This document shows, in pieces, positions 1-10,468 of a stretch of 64,000 nucleotides of DNA. The position numbers and the translations under genes were made by a program. Every line of letters starts with the position of its first letter. Position 1 is the stretch's first letter. This DNA is from Bimastos eiseni (Eukaryota; Annelida; Clitellata; Crassiclitellata; Lumbricidae). The notes under the pieces are model-generated. The model saw only the letters and a list, made by a program, of their open reading frames with translations, made no database searches and was not told the DNA's origin. The stretch lies in the NCBI GenBank assembly GCA_959347315.1, contig OY365806.1, forward strand, positions 25,243,400-25,307,399. Reading direction: 5' to 3'.

Positions 1-55
1 GGGGTGGGCGAAGCCCAAAACTGAAAAATCTACGAGAACACAACCGAGATCCGTC

Positions 56-394
56 ATGTGGAAAACATGTGAGGGTATGTGGGATGTCAAGCATAGGCCG
101 CAAAGACAAATGGGTAGTTTAAGATGGGTTTTTTTTGCTCAATCTACAATAACCATTCATTCTCATGAGACGGTTGTTTTACCGTTAGGCTTAGGTGTCC
201 GAATGACGAAAGGATCGTGTAAAGTTTCGCTCCATCCGGAATTGATAGAAGCGGGTTACCGCCTGCTAAGCGATACCGTTACAGGAGTCATGGAAGAAAT
301 TTTACTCGATATTAAGAATTTTAGAGATCTTGGAATTGTCACCATAAACGAAGGAGATTTGTTATGTTATGTCGATTACCGCGTCAACGAATAA
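56..394 (+). CDS. small element protein, possibly dUTPase-like (weak)
   Basis: An open frame of 112 codons in the Polinton block. The C-terminal half (about residues 45-110) has alternating hydrophobic strands with a GVMEEILLDIKN stretch followed by INEGDL. This loosely recalls the GxIDxxYxGEI...KxGD pattern of trimeric dUTPases, but the catalytic Asp/Tyr residues are not clearly present. The first 35 residues look less coding-like, so the true start may be internal. It may equally be another beta-rich element protein. It lies upstream of the membrane-protein fragment on the same strand. Function is not established. Confidence 0.35.
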   Translation: MWKTCEGMWDVKHRPQRQMGSLRWVFFAQSTITIHSHETVVLPLGLGVRMTKGSCKVSLHPELIEAGYRLLSDTVTGVMEEILLDIKNFRDLGIVTINEGDLLCYVDYRVNE

Positions 395-533
395 AACTTG
401 AATTCCATTTTAAGAATATTCTTCGATATTATAAAATGGAATTGAATAAAGCAGACACCTATCGCCTTCAGTAAATATCTGAAATTCAACAGGAAATCTT
501 ACGAGAACTGAAAAGAGAGAAATAATTTGTAAA

Positions 534-719
534 AGATATCAAAAGAGTGTTAAAGTAGTCGAAGCGTTGGGGGGTTTGTTAACCCTTATATCTTCAGGAC
601 TCGCCGCATTAGGCATAACTTTTCTAAGTGCCGTCGTAGCTGCACCAGCCGCGACAATCGTGGTATCGTTATCTGCAGGAGCCGGAGCATTGTGTTTGAT
701 ATCTGCCCAAGTCCGCTGA
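534..719 (+). pseudogene. small Gly/Ala-rich membrane protein of the Polinton element (no ATG seen)
   Basis: Read from 534 to the TGA at 717-719, this frame gives a basic start (RYQKSVKVVEALGG) followed by about 45 Gly/Ala/Leu/Val-rich residues that would form one or two membrane segments. The block lacks an in-frame ATG close by, so an ATG-only scan misses it. Similar short hydrophobic proteins sit near the capsid genes in Polinton-type elements of animals, where their role is unknown. The lost start and the degenerate sequence upstream (395-530) suggest a fragment. Confidence 0.45.
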
Positions 720-905
720 CTTCTATCGTTGCCGCAAGAAAAACATGTAAAGATCAGAACTATAGCCGACGGGAAACTCAATTCGATCGGAATATTCTGT
801 TATTTTAAGCGAATTCGAGAGATTTAATCAGATGAAGGAAGAGGTTAGAAGCAGAAGCAATGCCAACAAAATGAAGCGACGAAACAATCGTTCCATAGGC
901 AAAAC

Positions 906-962
906 GAATTGAATACAAAGTGATTTACGTTTTACGTTTTTACGTTTTACGTTTTTACGTTT
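906..962 (+). repeat. short tandem repeat of a TTTTACG-like unit
   Basis: A seven- to eight-base unit (tttttacg/ttttacg) is repeated about six times just upstream of the DUF8207-like frame. It lies where the start of that gene would be expected, so it may have destroyed or replaced the original start region. Confidence 0.7.
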
Positions 963-1001
963 AAATATTATGTTTCCAAGTTAAAAATATCGTTTCTAAA
1001 A

Positions 1002-1898
1002 ATCAAAGACCCAGCCCAACGTGATTTTATCGATGAGAACTTTCTCAAGACGAAGCAAAATATTAGACAAGACTCGTTATCCGAGAAAATAGGGGACATT
1101 GGACTTCAGCGAGAATTGATAAAGGCATACAAACCGATAATCGACTCGCAGTCTGGAATAACCAAAGAATTAGGTACTATAAAAGAGAACTCTATGGCGA
1201 CAACTGCCGCTCTTAGAGCATTGCCAGCATCGATATCGACATCGTTGAAAGCGATTCAATACCCACAATATCCCTCAACAGAAGTGTTTGAGGACGATAC
1301 CTTTTCAGATATTAGACTTTTGGAATTAGGTGATATAGCAATAATATATTTAAAAGAATACGCTACAAACAAGAAGTCGACGGATACGACATTCGGAATA
1401 TACTCTAAAGATGGTCGACTTCACATCGGGGACAGCCCAATCACGATCGGAGGTGATGATTTAACTATCGGAGATGTTACCTACAAGGGAACTCCGGGGC
1501 TGTGGGAATTGATGACAATGAAGAAACCAAAGGAGTCGATATACAGTCAAAACGATCTGGATGAGTACTGGGAAATTCTTGAATCGACAGGTGCTTTGTA
1601 TCTACCGAAAAATCCTAATAAACCCAAATCGTCGAGAGGCGCAAAATATTTAAAAATCATTAAGCCATTGCTCGAACGAAAGCTCTCGACGCGACAAGGG
1701 AGGTTCTCAACGGGCGAAGAAGTCGTAGTTCTCCCACAAGATCCTAATGCACTAGTGTATATGTTAACTCTTCGATTCGCTAGCTTCAGAGCGGGAAATA
1801 AGGGATTAAGAAACGAGATAGTCGGTATCTGCGATGAGTTACTTCGACAAAATGCGATAGATACGTTAGAGTATAAAAATTTAATGATACAATTATAA
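1002..1898 (+). CDS. DUF8207-like Polinton protein, 5' end unclear
   Basis: The frame is open from at least base 1002 to the TAA at 1896-1898. The first usual start is unclear: a TTG lies at 1116 and no good ATG is in frame upstream. The central part reads FGIYSKDGRLHIGDSPITI, then GGDDLTIGDVTYKGTPGLWEL, then a stretch with ESTGALYLPKNPNKPKSSRG. That is the layout I recall for the DUF8207 family, which accompanies Polinton capsid-type genes in animals. Its biochemical role is unknown. It is one of the least damaged genes of the element. It is followed one base later by the next frame, which suggests a compact transcription unit. Confidence 0.6.
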   Translation: MKDPAQRDFIDENFLKTKQNIRQDSLSEKIGDIGLQRELIKAYKPIIDSQSGITKELGTIKENSMATTAALRALPASISTSLKAIQYPQYPSTEVFEDDTFSDIRLLELGDIAIIYLKEYATNKKSTDTTFGIYSKDGRLHIGDSPITIGGDDLTIGDVTYKGTPGLWELMTMKKPKESIYSQNDLDEYWEILESTGALYLPKNPNKPKSSRGAKYLKIIKPLLERKLSTRQGRFSTGEEVVVLPQDPNALVYMLTLRFASFRAGNKGLRNEIVGICDELLRQNAIDTLEYKNLMIQL

Positions 1899-1899
1899 A

Positions 1900-2370
1900 A
1901 TGATTGCCATAACTAAGAGAAGATTTACTAAAAGATACGTCGTAGGAGGCTCTGGGATATTTGATACGGTATCAGGATTTTTCAAAAGAACGTTATCCTC
2001 GAATGCGGCGAGACAGGTAGCAACAACCGCATTAAGTACTGGGAAAGACGCTGCAACGGAGATTTGAAAAAAGACCTTAGATGTTGGTAAGACCTTTGCT
2101 ATCAATGCTGGAAAGCGATTGGTGGATAAAGCAGCGGCAAAGATGTTTAACCCGCCGCAATCAGCCGTACTCAGCCAACAGAGCAAGGATTTGTTAAAGG
2201 GTTTAATATACCTCAACGGAAATACGACACTTAGTCGAGGTAGCGAGGAGGCGTTAAAGGGTTTAATACCTCCCCATGGAAATACGAATATAAATAATTT
2301 ACTATCCGGCAACGGTGGCGCCGTGTCGATCCAAGATCTGGTGCGTGGATCTGGAATAAAGTTGGCTTAA
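1900..2370 (+). pseudogene. small basic structural-type protein, broken by one stop
   Basis: An ATG at 1900 begins a basic, amphipathic protein (KRRFTKRYVVGGSGIFD), and the same frame runs to the TAA at 2368-2370. It is interrupted only by a TGA at 2065-2067. Without that stop the frame is 156 codons. The position between the DUF8207-like gene and the capsid gene, plus the basic amphipathic N-terminus, suggests a minor capsid or core protein, but I do not recognise a named family. Confidence 0.5.
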
Positions 2371-2395
2371 AAATATGTTATTGCTATATTAAAAA

Positions 2396-3592
2396 ATGCA
2401 GTCAGATATTCTAAGATATACCGAAAATACTATAATAGATGAGGCGCTCGAGAGACACGAATGGCACGAATACGAATCAGTGGTGGGGGCGAATCTTAAC
2501 AGCCATGGGGAAATTCGCATCAATTTCGAACTTCAAGATCTTTTCAGTCATCCAGCTGAGTCATACCTGTTTTTCGAAGGCAGACTGACTGAAGCGAATG
2601 GAACCTTTTACGCCGATGGCGATGATGTAGCTTTAACCAACAACGGACTCATGCACCTCTTTATTCGAATTTCGTATTCCTATTGAATCAAGAGATTGAA
2701 AGCGTGTTTCATCCGGGACAATCCACAACTATGCTAAGGTTGCTGAAATATCCCAACGACTTCGCTCTGGCGCAAGGACTTAACCAATCATGGACTAAAG
2801 ATACGGCCGCGAGGATTACGATAAGATGGTCTACGGCATGAAGCATACTTCAACTCTCGTTCGCAAAGCCGACGACTATGCTATTTTTAGGGCAAATCTT
2901 CCAGCTGTGGCTGGTAAAGTCAATATCAGTAAAATTTTATGGTTAATGCTGCATGTGATTCCGTCCGACATGGAACGAATGCAGCTGTACAAAACCATCG
3001 AATCAAAGGGAACGTTACCAGTAGCCTACCGAGCTCATCTTTGCGATACCGTAGCGGTTACTCAATCTACCAAATTCAGTTGGCGACTTAGCGTAAAGAC
3101 ATCGCCAGAAAAACCGAGATATATTATCATTGGATTTCAAACGAATCGAAGCGCCGATCAACAAGCTAATCCATCAATTTTCGATCATTGCGATATTAAA
3201 AACATGTATGTGATGATGAACCAAGAAAGATACCCAGCAGTCGATTACAAACTATAATCCCGAATCAGAAATTTTCGAGAGCTTATAGAGGCGCCGCGAC
3301 CTTTAGCCAGAAATTCTATGGAATGGATCAGCTCGTGACTCAGAGCAACATTACGCCGGCTGATTACAAAGATTTATATCCGCTGTTCGTTTTAGATGTA
3401 AGTAAACAATCAGAGCGGTTTAAGTCATCTGTCATAGATATCCAGATCAAGGCTACTTTCAATGCTGCGGTGCCGGTTGGAACGGATGCTTATGCAGTTG
3501 TCACATCAGATAAATTGCTAAACTTCCAATCAGACGGTCAGAAGATGAGCGTTGTATATTCAAGAAAATATTTTCTATTATACAAAAATTAA
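2396..3592 (+). pseudogene. capsid-type protein of the F54H12.2 family, frameshifted
   Basis: Three consecutive segments in different frames (2396-2686, about 2694-3257, and 3258-3592) together resemble the F54H12.2-like protein of animal Polintons, thought to be the double jelly-roll major capsid protein. Recognisable parts are the N-terminal ALERHEWHEYES region, the NGLMHLF stretch, and the C-terminal YPLFVLDVSKQSERFKSS and KLLNFQSDGQKMSVV stretches. At least two frameshifts, near 2686 and 3257, break it. The order, just after the small basic protein and before the NUMOD1-like gene, matches a capsid gene cluster. The capsid assignment is family knowledge recalled from memory. Confidence 0.65.
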
Positions 3593-3934
3593 ACTCCCAC
3601 AACACAACTGATATCGCTATTAAAGGAAAATGGAATAAAGCCGAGTTCTATGAACAAACCAAAAATGTCAAAAATACTAGTTGAGAAGGGTATTTTATCG
3701 GAATCAGAACTGAAGGCGCCGGTGAAGGAGAAAAAGGATGTGTCACCCGAGTGCGAGCATCTAAAAATGATTCGAAATAATCCCACACGCGTACAGATTT
3801 TAGATACCGACACAAACGAAACAGTCGTCTACCCGTCGTTGTATAAAGCGAGTATGGCGTTAAAAGTCGGCGCGAATACGATACGTCGTTCCAACGGAAA
3901 GTATGGAAAAATAGATATGAGATTAAGATGTTGA
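3593..3934 (+). CDS. NUMOD1-like small DNA-binding protein
   Basis: The frame opens directly after the TAA at 3590-3592, with the first ATG at 3650. The N-terminal half is helical and charged. The C-terminal 45 residues read VQILDTDTNETVVYPSLYKA then SMALKVGANTIRR, which matches the NUMOD1 layout (a beta-hairpin with Y-x-S, then a helix-turn-helix-like xxALxVxxxTI). NUMOD1 domains are DNA-binding modules of homing endonucleases and some viral proteins. No nuclease domain is attached. Spacing to the capsid gene is zero or a slight overlap. It is apparently intact. Confidence 0.5.
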   Translation, partial: TPTTQLISLLKENGIKPSSMNKPKMSKILVEKGILSESELKAPVKEKKDVSPECEHLKMIRNNPTRVQILDTDTNETVVYPSLYKASMALKVGANTIRRSNGKYGKIDMRLRC

Positions 3935-4300
3935 CATAAAATTTTATCTTGGCTAATAAAAAATGGGAACTCGTAAATTTATAGATTTTTCATTTATACA
4001 AAACCGAGTATAGAAACGGACCCGGGTTACAGCACGTCGTATATCGTGGTATCTGGAGATAACGAAGTTGTTGATCTTGTGGTTTAAATTTTCAATGATG
4101 TTTCTCATTGAAAATCATAGCGAATTTAATCATCGTACACGAATAACTGCATCACGCTTAATCCTGGCTTCCCCGGTTCAGCCTGGAGGCAATCTAACTT
4201 ACAGGTCTGATATTTTCCAACTGAATCGATTAAGAATTCTTGGTAAGTATTTCCTAAATAAGTGTTATTAAGCGACGTGTAAATAATAACCCCTTGTCCT
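3935..4300. other. gap between convergent element genes; nothing recognised
   Basis: This is AT-rich sequence between the rightward and leftward gene blocks. The short frame at 4068-4271 has no recognisable motif. It probably holds 3' ends of both transcription units. Confidence 0.5.
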
Positions 4301-5117
4301 TCATAATTGTATGCGATTATTCTCCAGTCGGAAATCCTTTCGTTGTGTTTTTCTCCCCCTCAAGCCGATCTTCCAGATTCTTAATGCGGTTGGGCACTTG
4401 ATAGATATCCACGTTCCCATGGTTGCGCTAACCTCAGACACCCATTCTCCTTCATCTTTGAATGCATGAAAGGTTCTGTTATGTGGAGATGAAGCACTGG
4501 CGTTCGCTTGAAAACCATAATTACTAGTGTCCGAAGTTAACCTCGGCACGTAACCGACGTAACATTTCCTTCCTCGTGTGAGATCGGCCAGCGTTGGTTT
4601 CCACTGTAGCATGCAGACGGAAGTTGTTTCAGCACCAGGACCCGTGGATATAATATGAAATCTCCAATACGCGTAATTAGTTGAAGGGGAAATGTTAACT
4701 TTATCAAAACTCCAAATTGGAGGACATTCGTTTGAGAGGTTAGAATATCTGTAAATACTATTCCATCGTTACTAGCTTGGACTTTCCAACTAGTAACATA
4801 TTCGTTATCAGAACGGCCGGCGACGATGTAAAATCCCGACATTGATAGAGGAATGGGGTACTTCATCTGTATCCAGACATTTGCGGTTGTTTCGGAAACC
4901 CAAATGTCGGGGTAGTGAGAAGTGTTTTGAAAAGCCCTCCACGGACTGAATTCATGGCCAAGCACACTGCTCTCGGCCTCTTCGGCAACTCGTCTCTTAG
5001 AAAAACTCCTCTGAAACTGTTTATATTTAGTTTCCTGGCCGCTTCGAATAGAGCAACGTTCGACAAAGCAATATTAGGTAGCATCACGCCTTCGACATCG
5101 ATTTGATTAACACTCAT
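4301..5117 (-). pseudogene. chimera of a cysteine-protease start and two galactose-binding (F5/8-type C-like) domains
   Basis: The ATG at 5117-5115 overlaps the polymerase stop as ATGA. The first 45 residues (LSNVALFEAARKLNI, then FRGVFLRDELPKRPR) match the start of the adenain-like protease of Polintons. The sequence then breaks before the catalytic His, Asp and Cys regions would come. After a frameshift near 4,980 it continues as a carbohydrate-binding type domain (GHEFSPWRAFQN, VWIQMKYP, WKVQASNDG), and a second, more decayed copy follows (HAFKDEGEW, GTWISIKCP) at 4,301-4,612. Such domains in virus-like elements often serve attachment. The order seen here implies a deletion that joined two neighbouring genes. 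Confidence 0.55.
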
Positions 5118-8100
5118 TTTATATTTAGGAAATAATGTCCATATGCTAAAGTGTAGATTCCATCTTGCTGAATCACTCGTTTATCATCTTCCGCTGAGAG
5201 GGCTACCTTGTTTATTTCCTCGCTGCAGACATCATGAAGGTGCGATCGAATGACATTCATCTGTCTCGATTGTTCTCTCTTGGTGAACAAGCAGTCTTTG
5301 TAATCTTAGCGAGTGTTTGATTTCTTAACGACATTCTTCCTGACACCTTTACATTTCTTGTGGTCTACTCCGGCCATCTTGTACGAATACAGTTTCGATC
5401 TTAAACCTACAAACTCTTCGATCTGTTTGCCAGCTGCTTCATCTTTGAACTTGCCTATGACCTTTTTGTTGATGCCAGTTTCTATACTAGAGGGATGGTC
5501 TTTAGGATAGTCGCTAGTGTCGAACCTACTTCTAATGTCGGGTGCTATATCGGCGTAGAAGTCTTCGGTCTTAATTTCATAGGTTAAAGAATCCGTATCT
5601 GTAAAAAGTAACTTTGCTCTCTCATCGTACTTTTCTTGATGTAATTATAATGAAAATCGTACATTATAGTTTTACTCAAGTCTAAAATACACATATCAAG
5701 ATATATAGGCTTGTTGTAACATAGCTTCGTGGTTTCATGTGAATGGTGATTAGATTTTCATCAAAAATAGTTCGAGTTTCGAAATCGTTGGTGGCTCTGG
5801 TCCTCAGATTAGTATTTAGATCTATATACTTTTTCAGCCAAGCACATTCTTCAAATTTAATTTCGCGATGAATTTTCACTGTCTTCAAACCCAAACTTTC
5901 ATACTGCTTTATATTTTAGTAATGGACTATATACTTTACTTTATTACACAGGTTTGGAATGAGTTTTGACACATCCGATTCTTTGGCTTTAACACTCTAT
6001 GGAGCAAGAGTCGTTGTGAAGATCGTGCAATTCTCTAGGATATTCCAAATCGACTTCTAATATACATGGTGAAGATCTCCAATCGTTTAGCTCATCGTTA
6101 CCCATCCACTGGAACCCATGAGTTGGTAGATTCTTACACATTGCCTATCCGTACAGGTTGTTCGCGTCTAAATAGGTTATAAATGTTGAAGGCTTGCTAT
6201 CGTCAAACGCTTCTCCCATATACTTATTGTTTGCCTGTCCATAACGGTGCGAAAGGGTGCTAACACGTCCCCTTATCCCATGCTTAACCATTAGTATCAT
6301 ATCATAGTCGCTCAACAATTCCAACTTTACTCCTGTCAACTTCAATGCAGCGTCCCAAGCAAGACCTGGCGACGAATAATACCAGGCGGGATCTAGGCCA
6401 TAGTTCTCACTGCATACATCTCTAAAATTCTCAAATACACCAGCAAGCAGGAGAAGATCAGTCACATTATATAAATCGTGGTATACTCTCAACGTCTTGA
6501 ATCCGAATTCTTTCCATACCATCTGTGCATGGTTGTAGTCTTCGTTACTAATACCTGAGTCGTTAAGTATTGAGTAGAATGCTGACTTTGGTGGTAGTTC
6601 TGTTTCGTTCAGTCGCTCGACGGCATCAACATAATCGTATGGATATAGTCCTTTTCTAAGCAAGAGATTGGGCTGATTACCAGAATAGTGTTTGCTTACA
6701 TTCTTACACTGATCTTTGCTCAGGTTCTTCGATAAAGCGTCGAGACTGGATGCCATGAATCAAAAACTATCAATGAAACATAATTCTCGTTTGACAGTTT
6801 TTAACTTATTTTCTTCATCTATAAAATTATCAACTACGACTTCTCTAATGAAAGAGATGTACTTTTCTTCGTTGCTAGGAATGCAATTAATCTTTTCGTT
6901 ATCATCACCTCGTAATTTCTTTATCGAATAGATGACTGTCGTAACCGGATAGATTATGGAACAATACTGGGAAAAACTTGGGAACTATATAATTTAGATT
7001 ACAATTCTTATGAGCGGCGCCTCTATATTTTCCAATTAAATGACAATGGTCTCTAACTCGATCTTTACTCAGTTCGCCATCGCATATGTGACAAACGATA
7101 GCGGAATCGAATAGCCCCTGTTCTGTCTTTCCGAATATCATCTTCTTAGGAAATTTAAATCGATTATAAATATCTTTTATATTTTCTATAAGACTGTCTA
7201 CGAATATCTTTGCCACATCATCGTCTTCGCTCTTTGCTGTGAACGTCACAGGAGCTTGCGAATATAGATCATCGTCAAAACATTTTATACAATAGTAGAA
7301 AGAACTTGGAACGTGTTTTTGATATCTGTTGGTGTAAGACATGTTGGGATCTGGTTAACAAGTGTCTATAGGTTTCATGAATGATTCAAAATAGGCGTAC
7401 ACGACAAAGGGAACTCTCCGCTTTCTGTTATAATTTTTAAAACTCAACATAGTTCCTGGTTCTGGAAGTTCTATCTTTTGAGCGGCGTTTTGGGAACAGT
7501 ACTCGGTATGTTTATTTAATGACTCTATATTCCTATATCCTATCAAACATATTTTACAATAATGCATCGAATTGTATGAGTTTTCTGTGTGAACTGCCAC
7601 CAATCTGTTAAAGTTCTTTATCCAACAATAATGCTTTTTTTTCTCCATCAGAAATGAGTAATAGATCTACCCCGATATCGCTCTCGTGCCTCGATAAATA
7701 TAGTGGGAATAGGTAAACATCTTTCTCGTGACCGAAAACATTAATACTAATATTATTATTTCTCTCAAACTTACTTATCACGTTAGCATCCGCTGCGACT
7801 GGGAATTCAATGCTGGACCAATCAAGTTCCTCAGATTGTTTTATTAATTCTTTCGTTATTCTTTCCGAATGTTCGTCAACAGGGTTTAAGGCTCTCGTTA
7901 CACACCACTTGAAGTAGCATTCTGCGTCTTCGTTCTTCATATTAACAATAGCCTTTTTACTCGCTAGACATTTCGGTAGTGGAAGGTAAGAACTACCCTT
8001 CAGCGGTTTATAAGCAACCGTGTTGATTTCTAATTTTTGAGCCGCTCTAAGTTTCCAGTTACTGCCTCGCATCTGGAAGGTGCGAGGATCTAGGATTTTA

Positions 8101-8737
8101 TCTTTCGCATTTTATCTTTCGCATTGTTGTAAATTTCGCTCGTATCGGTGGAGTCTAGAACCACCTTAGTCTTTGAACGAAACGGAAAATTCTCGGTATC
8201 TACTTGCCCGGATTTCATAGCACTACGCTCCATTGTGCAATTAAGGATGAAATTAACCTTAGTCTGTCGATTTTTAGTCAACAAGTCTACTGCCTGTGCG
8301 CGAACGGTGTCAAGAAAAGATATGGCGTCAATTCCGTCTACTCCTTCGATCGTGTATTGTTTCATGAAGCCCTTGATAGCTGTGACCGTCTCTTTTATTT
8401 CGTGTGTTTTCATAAGAATTTTACCGAATATGGAATTCACTTTAGTTTTCAGTGCTTCTATATTCTCGTTCACCTTTCTCCTTGGTTCTTCAGGTATGTA
8501 CCTTACAATCCACTTTGCGAATGTATTAATAGCAGACTTAGTCTTAACGAATATTTTTCGTGCTGTCGTAGCTGGCATGGAAACGAGTGTTGGAACTCTA
8601 ATGTCGGGAACGGGTGCGTCCATCAAACTAGCATTGGATGAAATTGGAACAAAATATGAGGGGATGAGTGTTTGAGCCCCGTGAGCTTCAATTTTACTAA
8701 CCAAATCCGCTTTACGCAGTCTCGTATAACCAACCAT
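5114..8737 (-). pseudogene. protein-primed type B DNA polymerase of the Polinton, multiply broken
   Basis: About 1,200 codons. Order on the minus strand: a SAP-like start (GYTRLRKADLVSKI, 8,737-8,690); a conserved N-terminal region with PLKGSSYLPLP (about 7,990); the exonuclease start, where the usual DFE reads AYFESF near 7,390; a zinc-finger/HNH-like stretch CHICDGEL then VRDHCHLIGKYRGAAH (about 7,030-7,110); HNLSGYDSHLF; the palm A-like stretch TYLDANNLYG (about 6,150); KYIDLNTNLRTRATNDFE then [11 protein letters not shown] with the conserved middle missing (about 5,760-5,840); and the palm C motif FTDTDSL (about 5,590). The C-terminus ends in the TGA at 5,116-5,114. Frameshifts lie near 5,680, 6,145, 6,900, 7,350, 7,630 and 8,090. 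A 15-bp tandem duplication makes the break at about 8,100. Confidence 0.8.
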
Positions 8738-9826
8738 GCCTTTCTGTTTCTTAATTCAATAACAGTCTTTCTCGTGTATTCCATTTTATATTGCGTTGGC
8801 ATTCCTTTAAGTGAAAAAGGAAAATATTTTCATTCATTTTATTTATGAAAGAATGTTTTGTTTGTTTGTTGAACAATGACTCATCATCGAAATTATTGGA
8901 ATGGTTGGGTCATCCTGAGTTGTTTAATTCCTGGGTTGATAATGAAGACTTGGTGGTCACTGACGACGATGATGATAGAAATAATAGTAACAACACTAGA
9001 AGCATCAACAGCGACAACAGAAGAAGAAAAGGTCATGAAACAGACGTGTTGTGTGATCGTTAAGATCGTGACATGTCGATGGTTGATACTGAAGGAGAGA
9101 GGGAGCTGTTGTGTTACACCGAGTTTTGAAGTTGGTCCATTGTCTTCCTCCTTTGCTGGTCTACCTTTACCCTCTCTTCTCTCCATATTAGTAACTCACC
9201 AGGGGTCATAATTATGAGCCTCTGTCGATTTGGCAGAGGGCAGAGGCTAGAGGAGGGATAGAATAACAGGGAGAAGATGAGAGGCTTCTGGCTTGGTCAC
9301 GTGATTTGCACCTCGAACTGGCGCGACATGTTCTGTAGATGTAGATGCAGAGAGACAGATAGGGGCATTTAGAGGCAGTTAGGGGCAGAGACAGACAGAG
9401 AGACAGAGAGATAGACACAGAGAATGATGATGAGAGACAGATAAGGAGCGTCAGAGATGAATTTTTGATGATGCTGTTTTGATTGATTTTGTTTTCACTG
9501 TGAATTAACTTTGTTTTTTGGGTTCGGAAGAGATCTCGAGATTACGATTATGAGGGAAGGAAGAGGGTTTGAGACGGATACGGATAAGAGAATGAAGCAG
9601 AGGATGGATAGCAGATGGGTAACAGCGACCGATGCTGTGAAAAATCAGATGGCTCCATTCCCTTTCTTCCACGATCTCTACAACCGTTCGCTCACTAGAT
9701 GAAACTGAGACAGATGCAGACAGATAGAGATGAAGTTAAGCAGAAGGAGAGACAAAGAGATGGTGACAAAGAGAAAGAGTTGAAAAACGAGAGAGACATC
9801 GAAACAATTTGAGCATAGATACAAAG

Positions 9827-9831
<5 letters not shown>

Positions 9832-9882
<51 letters not shown>
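9832..9882. repeat. (GA)n microsatellite
   Basis: An uninterrupted run of AG dinucleotides about 45-50 bases long, embedded in a longer purine-rich GACAGA/GAGAAAGA region. Confidence 0.95.
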
Positions 9883-9888
<6 letters not shown>

Positions 9889-10311
9889 AGAGACGAGAGA
9901 AAGAGACGAGAGAAGATACGTAGAGAAACAGAATTAGACATACAGAGAAGATGTCAGTGAAATACGTTTGCGTTTGAGATCCGCAGTTGAGAGATGGACG
10001 CAGTCGTTGAGTTGTTCCGCAGATGGCGACAGATGGAGAGAAAAAAGATGGAGAGGAAAACTAAAGATGAGTCGTCATAGCCTCCCATATCCATCCCTCT
10101 CCATCCCTCTCTGCCTCTCTGAATACTTCTATATGTCTGTACATCTGTCCATAAACTTTCCCACCCACCCATCCATTCATCCATCCATCTACATGCTTAT
10201 GGTTGTCTGTCTGTCCGTATGTATATATGTTTGTATATGTATGCCCTTCGTTTTCTGTCTCTCTGTATCTGTCTCTGTATCTGCACTTGTCTGTCTGTCT
10301 GTCCGTCTGTC

Positions 10312-10315
<4 letters not shown>

Positions 10316-10385
<70 letters not shown>
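10316..10385. repeat. composite (CT)n(TA)n microsatellite
   Basis: About 46 bases of CT dinucleotides pass directly into about 23 bases of TA dinucleotides. The same composite occurs at 41,733-41,810. Confidence 0.95.
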
Positions 10386-10411
10386 CTCTCTAGTTGCCTC
10401 TCTGCCCAAAG

Positions 10412-10468
10412 CCTCACGGATGCGTTCAAGCTCTAATCGTCCATTAGAGCTTGAACGCATCCGTGAGG
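10412..10468. repeat. perfect 26-bp inverted repeat with a 5-base loop
   Basis: Arms 10,412-10,437 and 10,443-10,468 are exact reverse complements, separated by cgtcc. The arm begins CCTCACGGATGCG. The arms are mixed sequence, not simple repeat, so they form a strong stem-loop. Confidence 0.95.

Larger units (their letters stand above)
1..8740. mobile_element. Polinton/Maverick (adintovirus-like) element, degenerate, left end outside window
   Basis: Two converging gene blocks, about 0-3.9 kb rightward and 8.7-4.3 kb leftward, carry proteins typical of Polinton-type elements in animal genomes: a type B DNA polymerase with the Maverick N-terminal and zinc-finger region, a capsid-type protein of the C. 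elegans F54H12.2 family, a DUF8207-like protein, and a protease start. No integrase, packaging ATPase or terminal inverted repeat was found, so part of the element lies left of base 1 or is lost. Nearly every gene is broken by stops, frameshifts or deletions, which shows an old, inactive copy. The right boundary near 8,740-8,850 is a guess from where the polymerase start lies. Confidence 0.8.

Noticed and set aside
8148..8675. 175-codon + strand frame
   Set aside because: Antisense shadow of the N-terminal part of the Polinton polymerase, whose minus-strand sequence shows recognisable family motifs.
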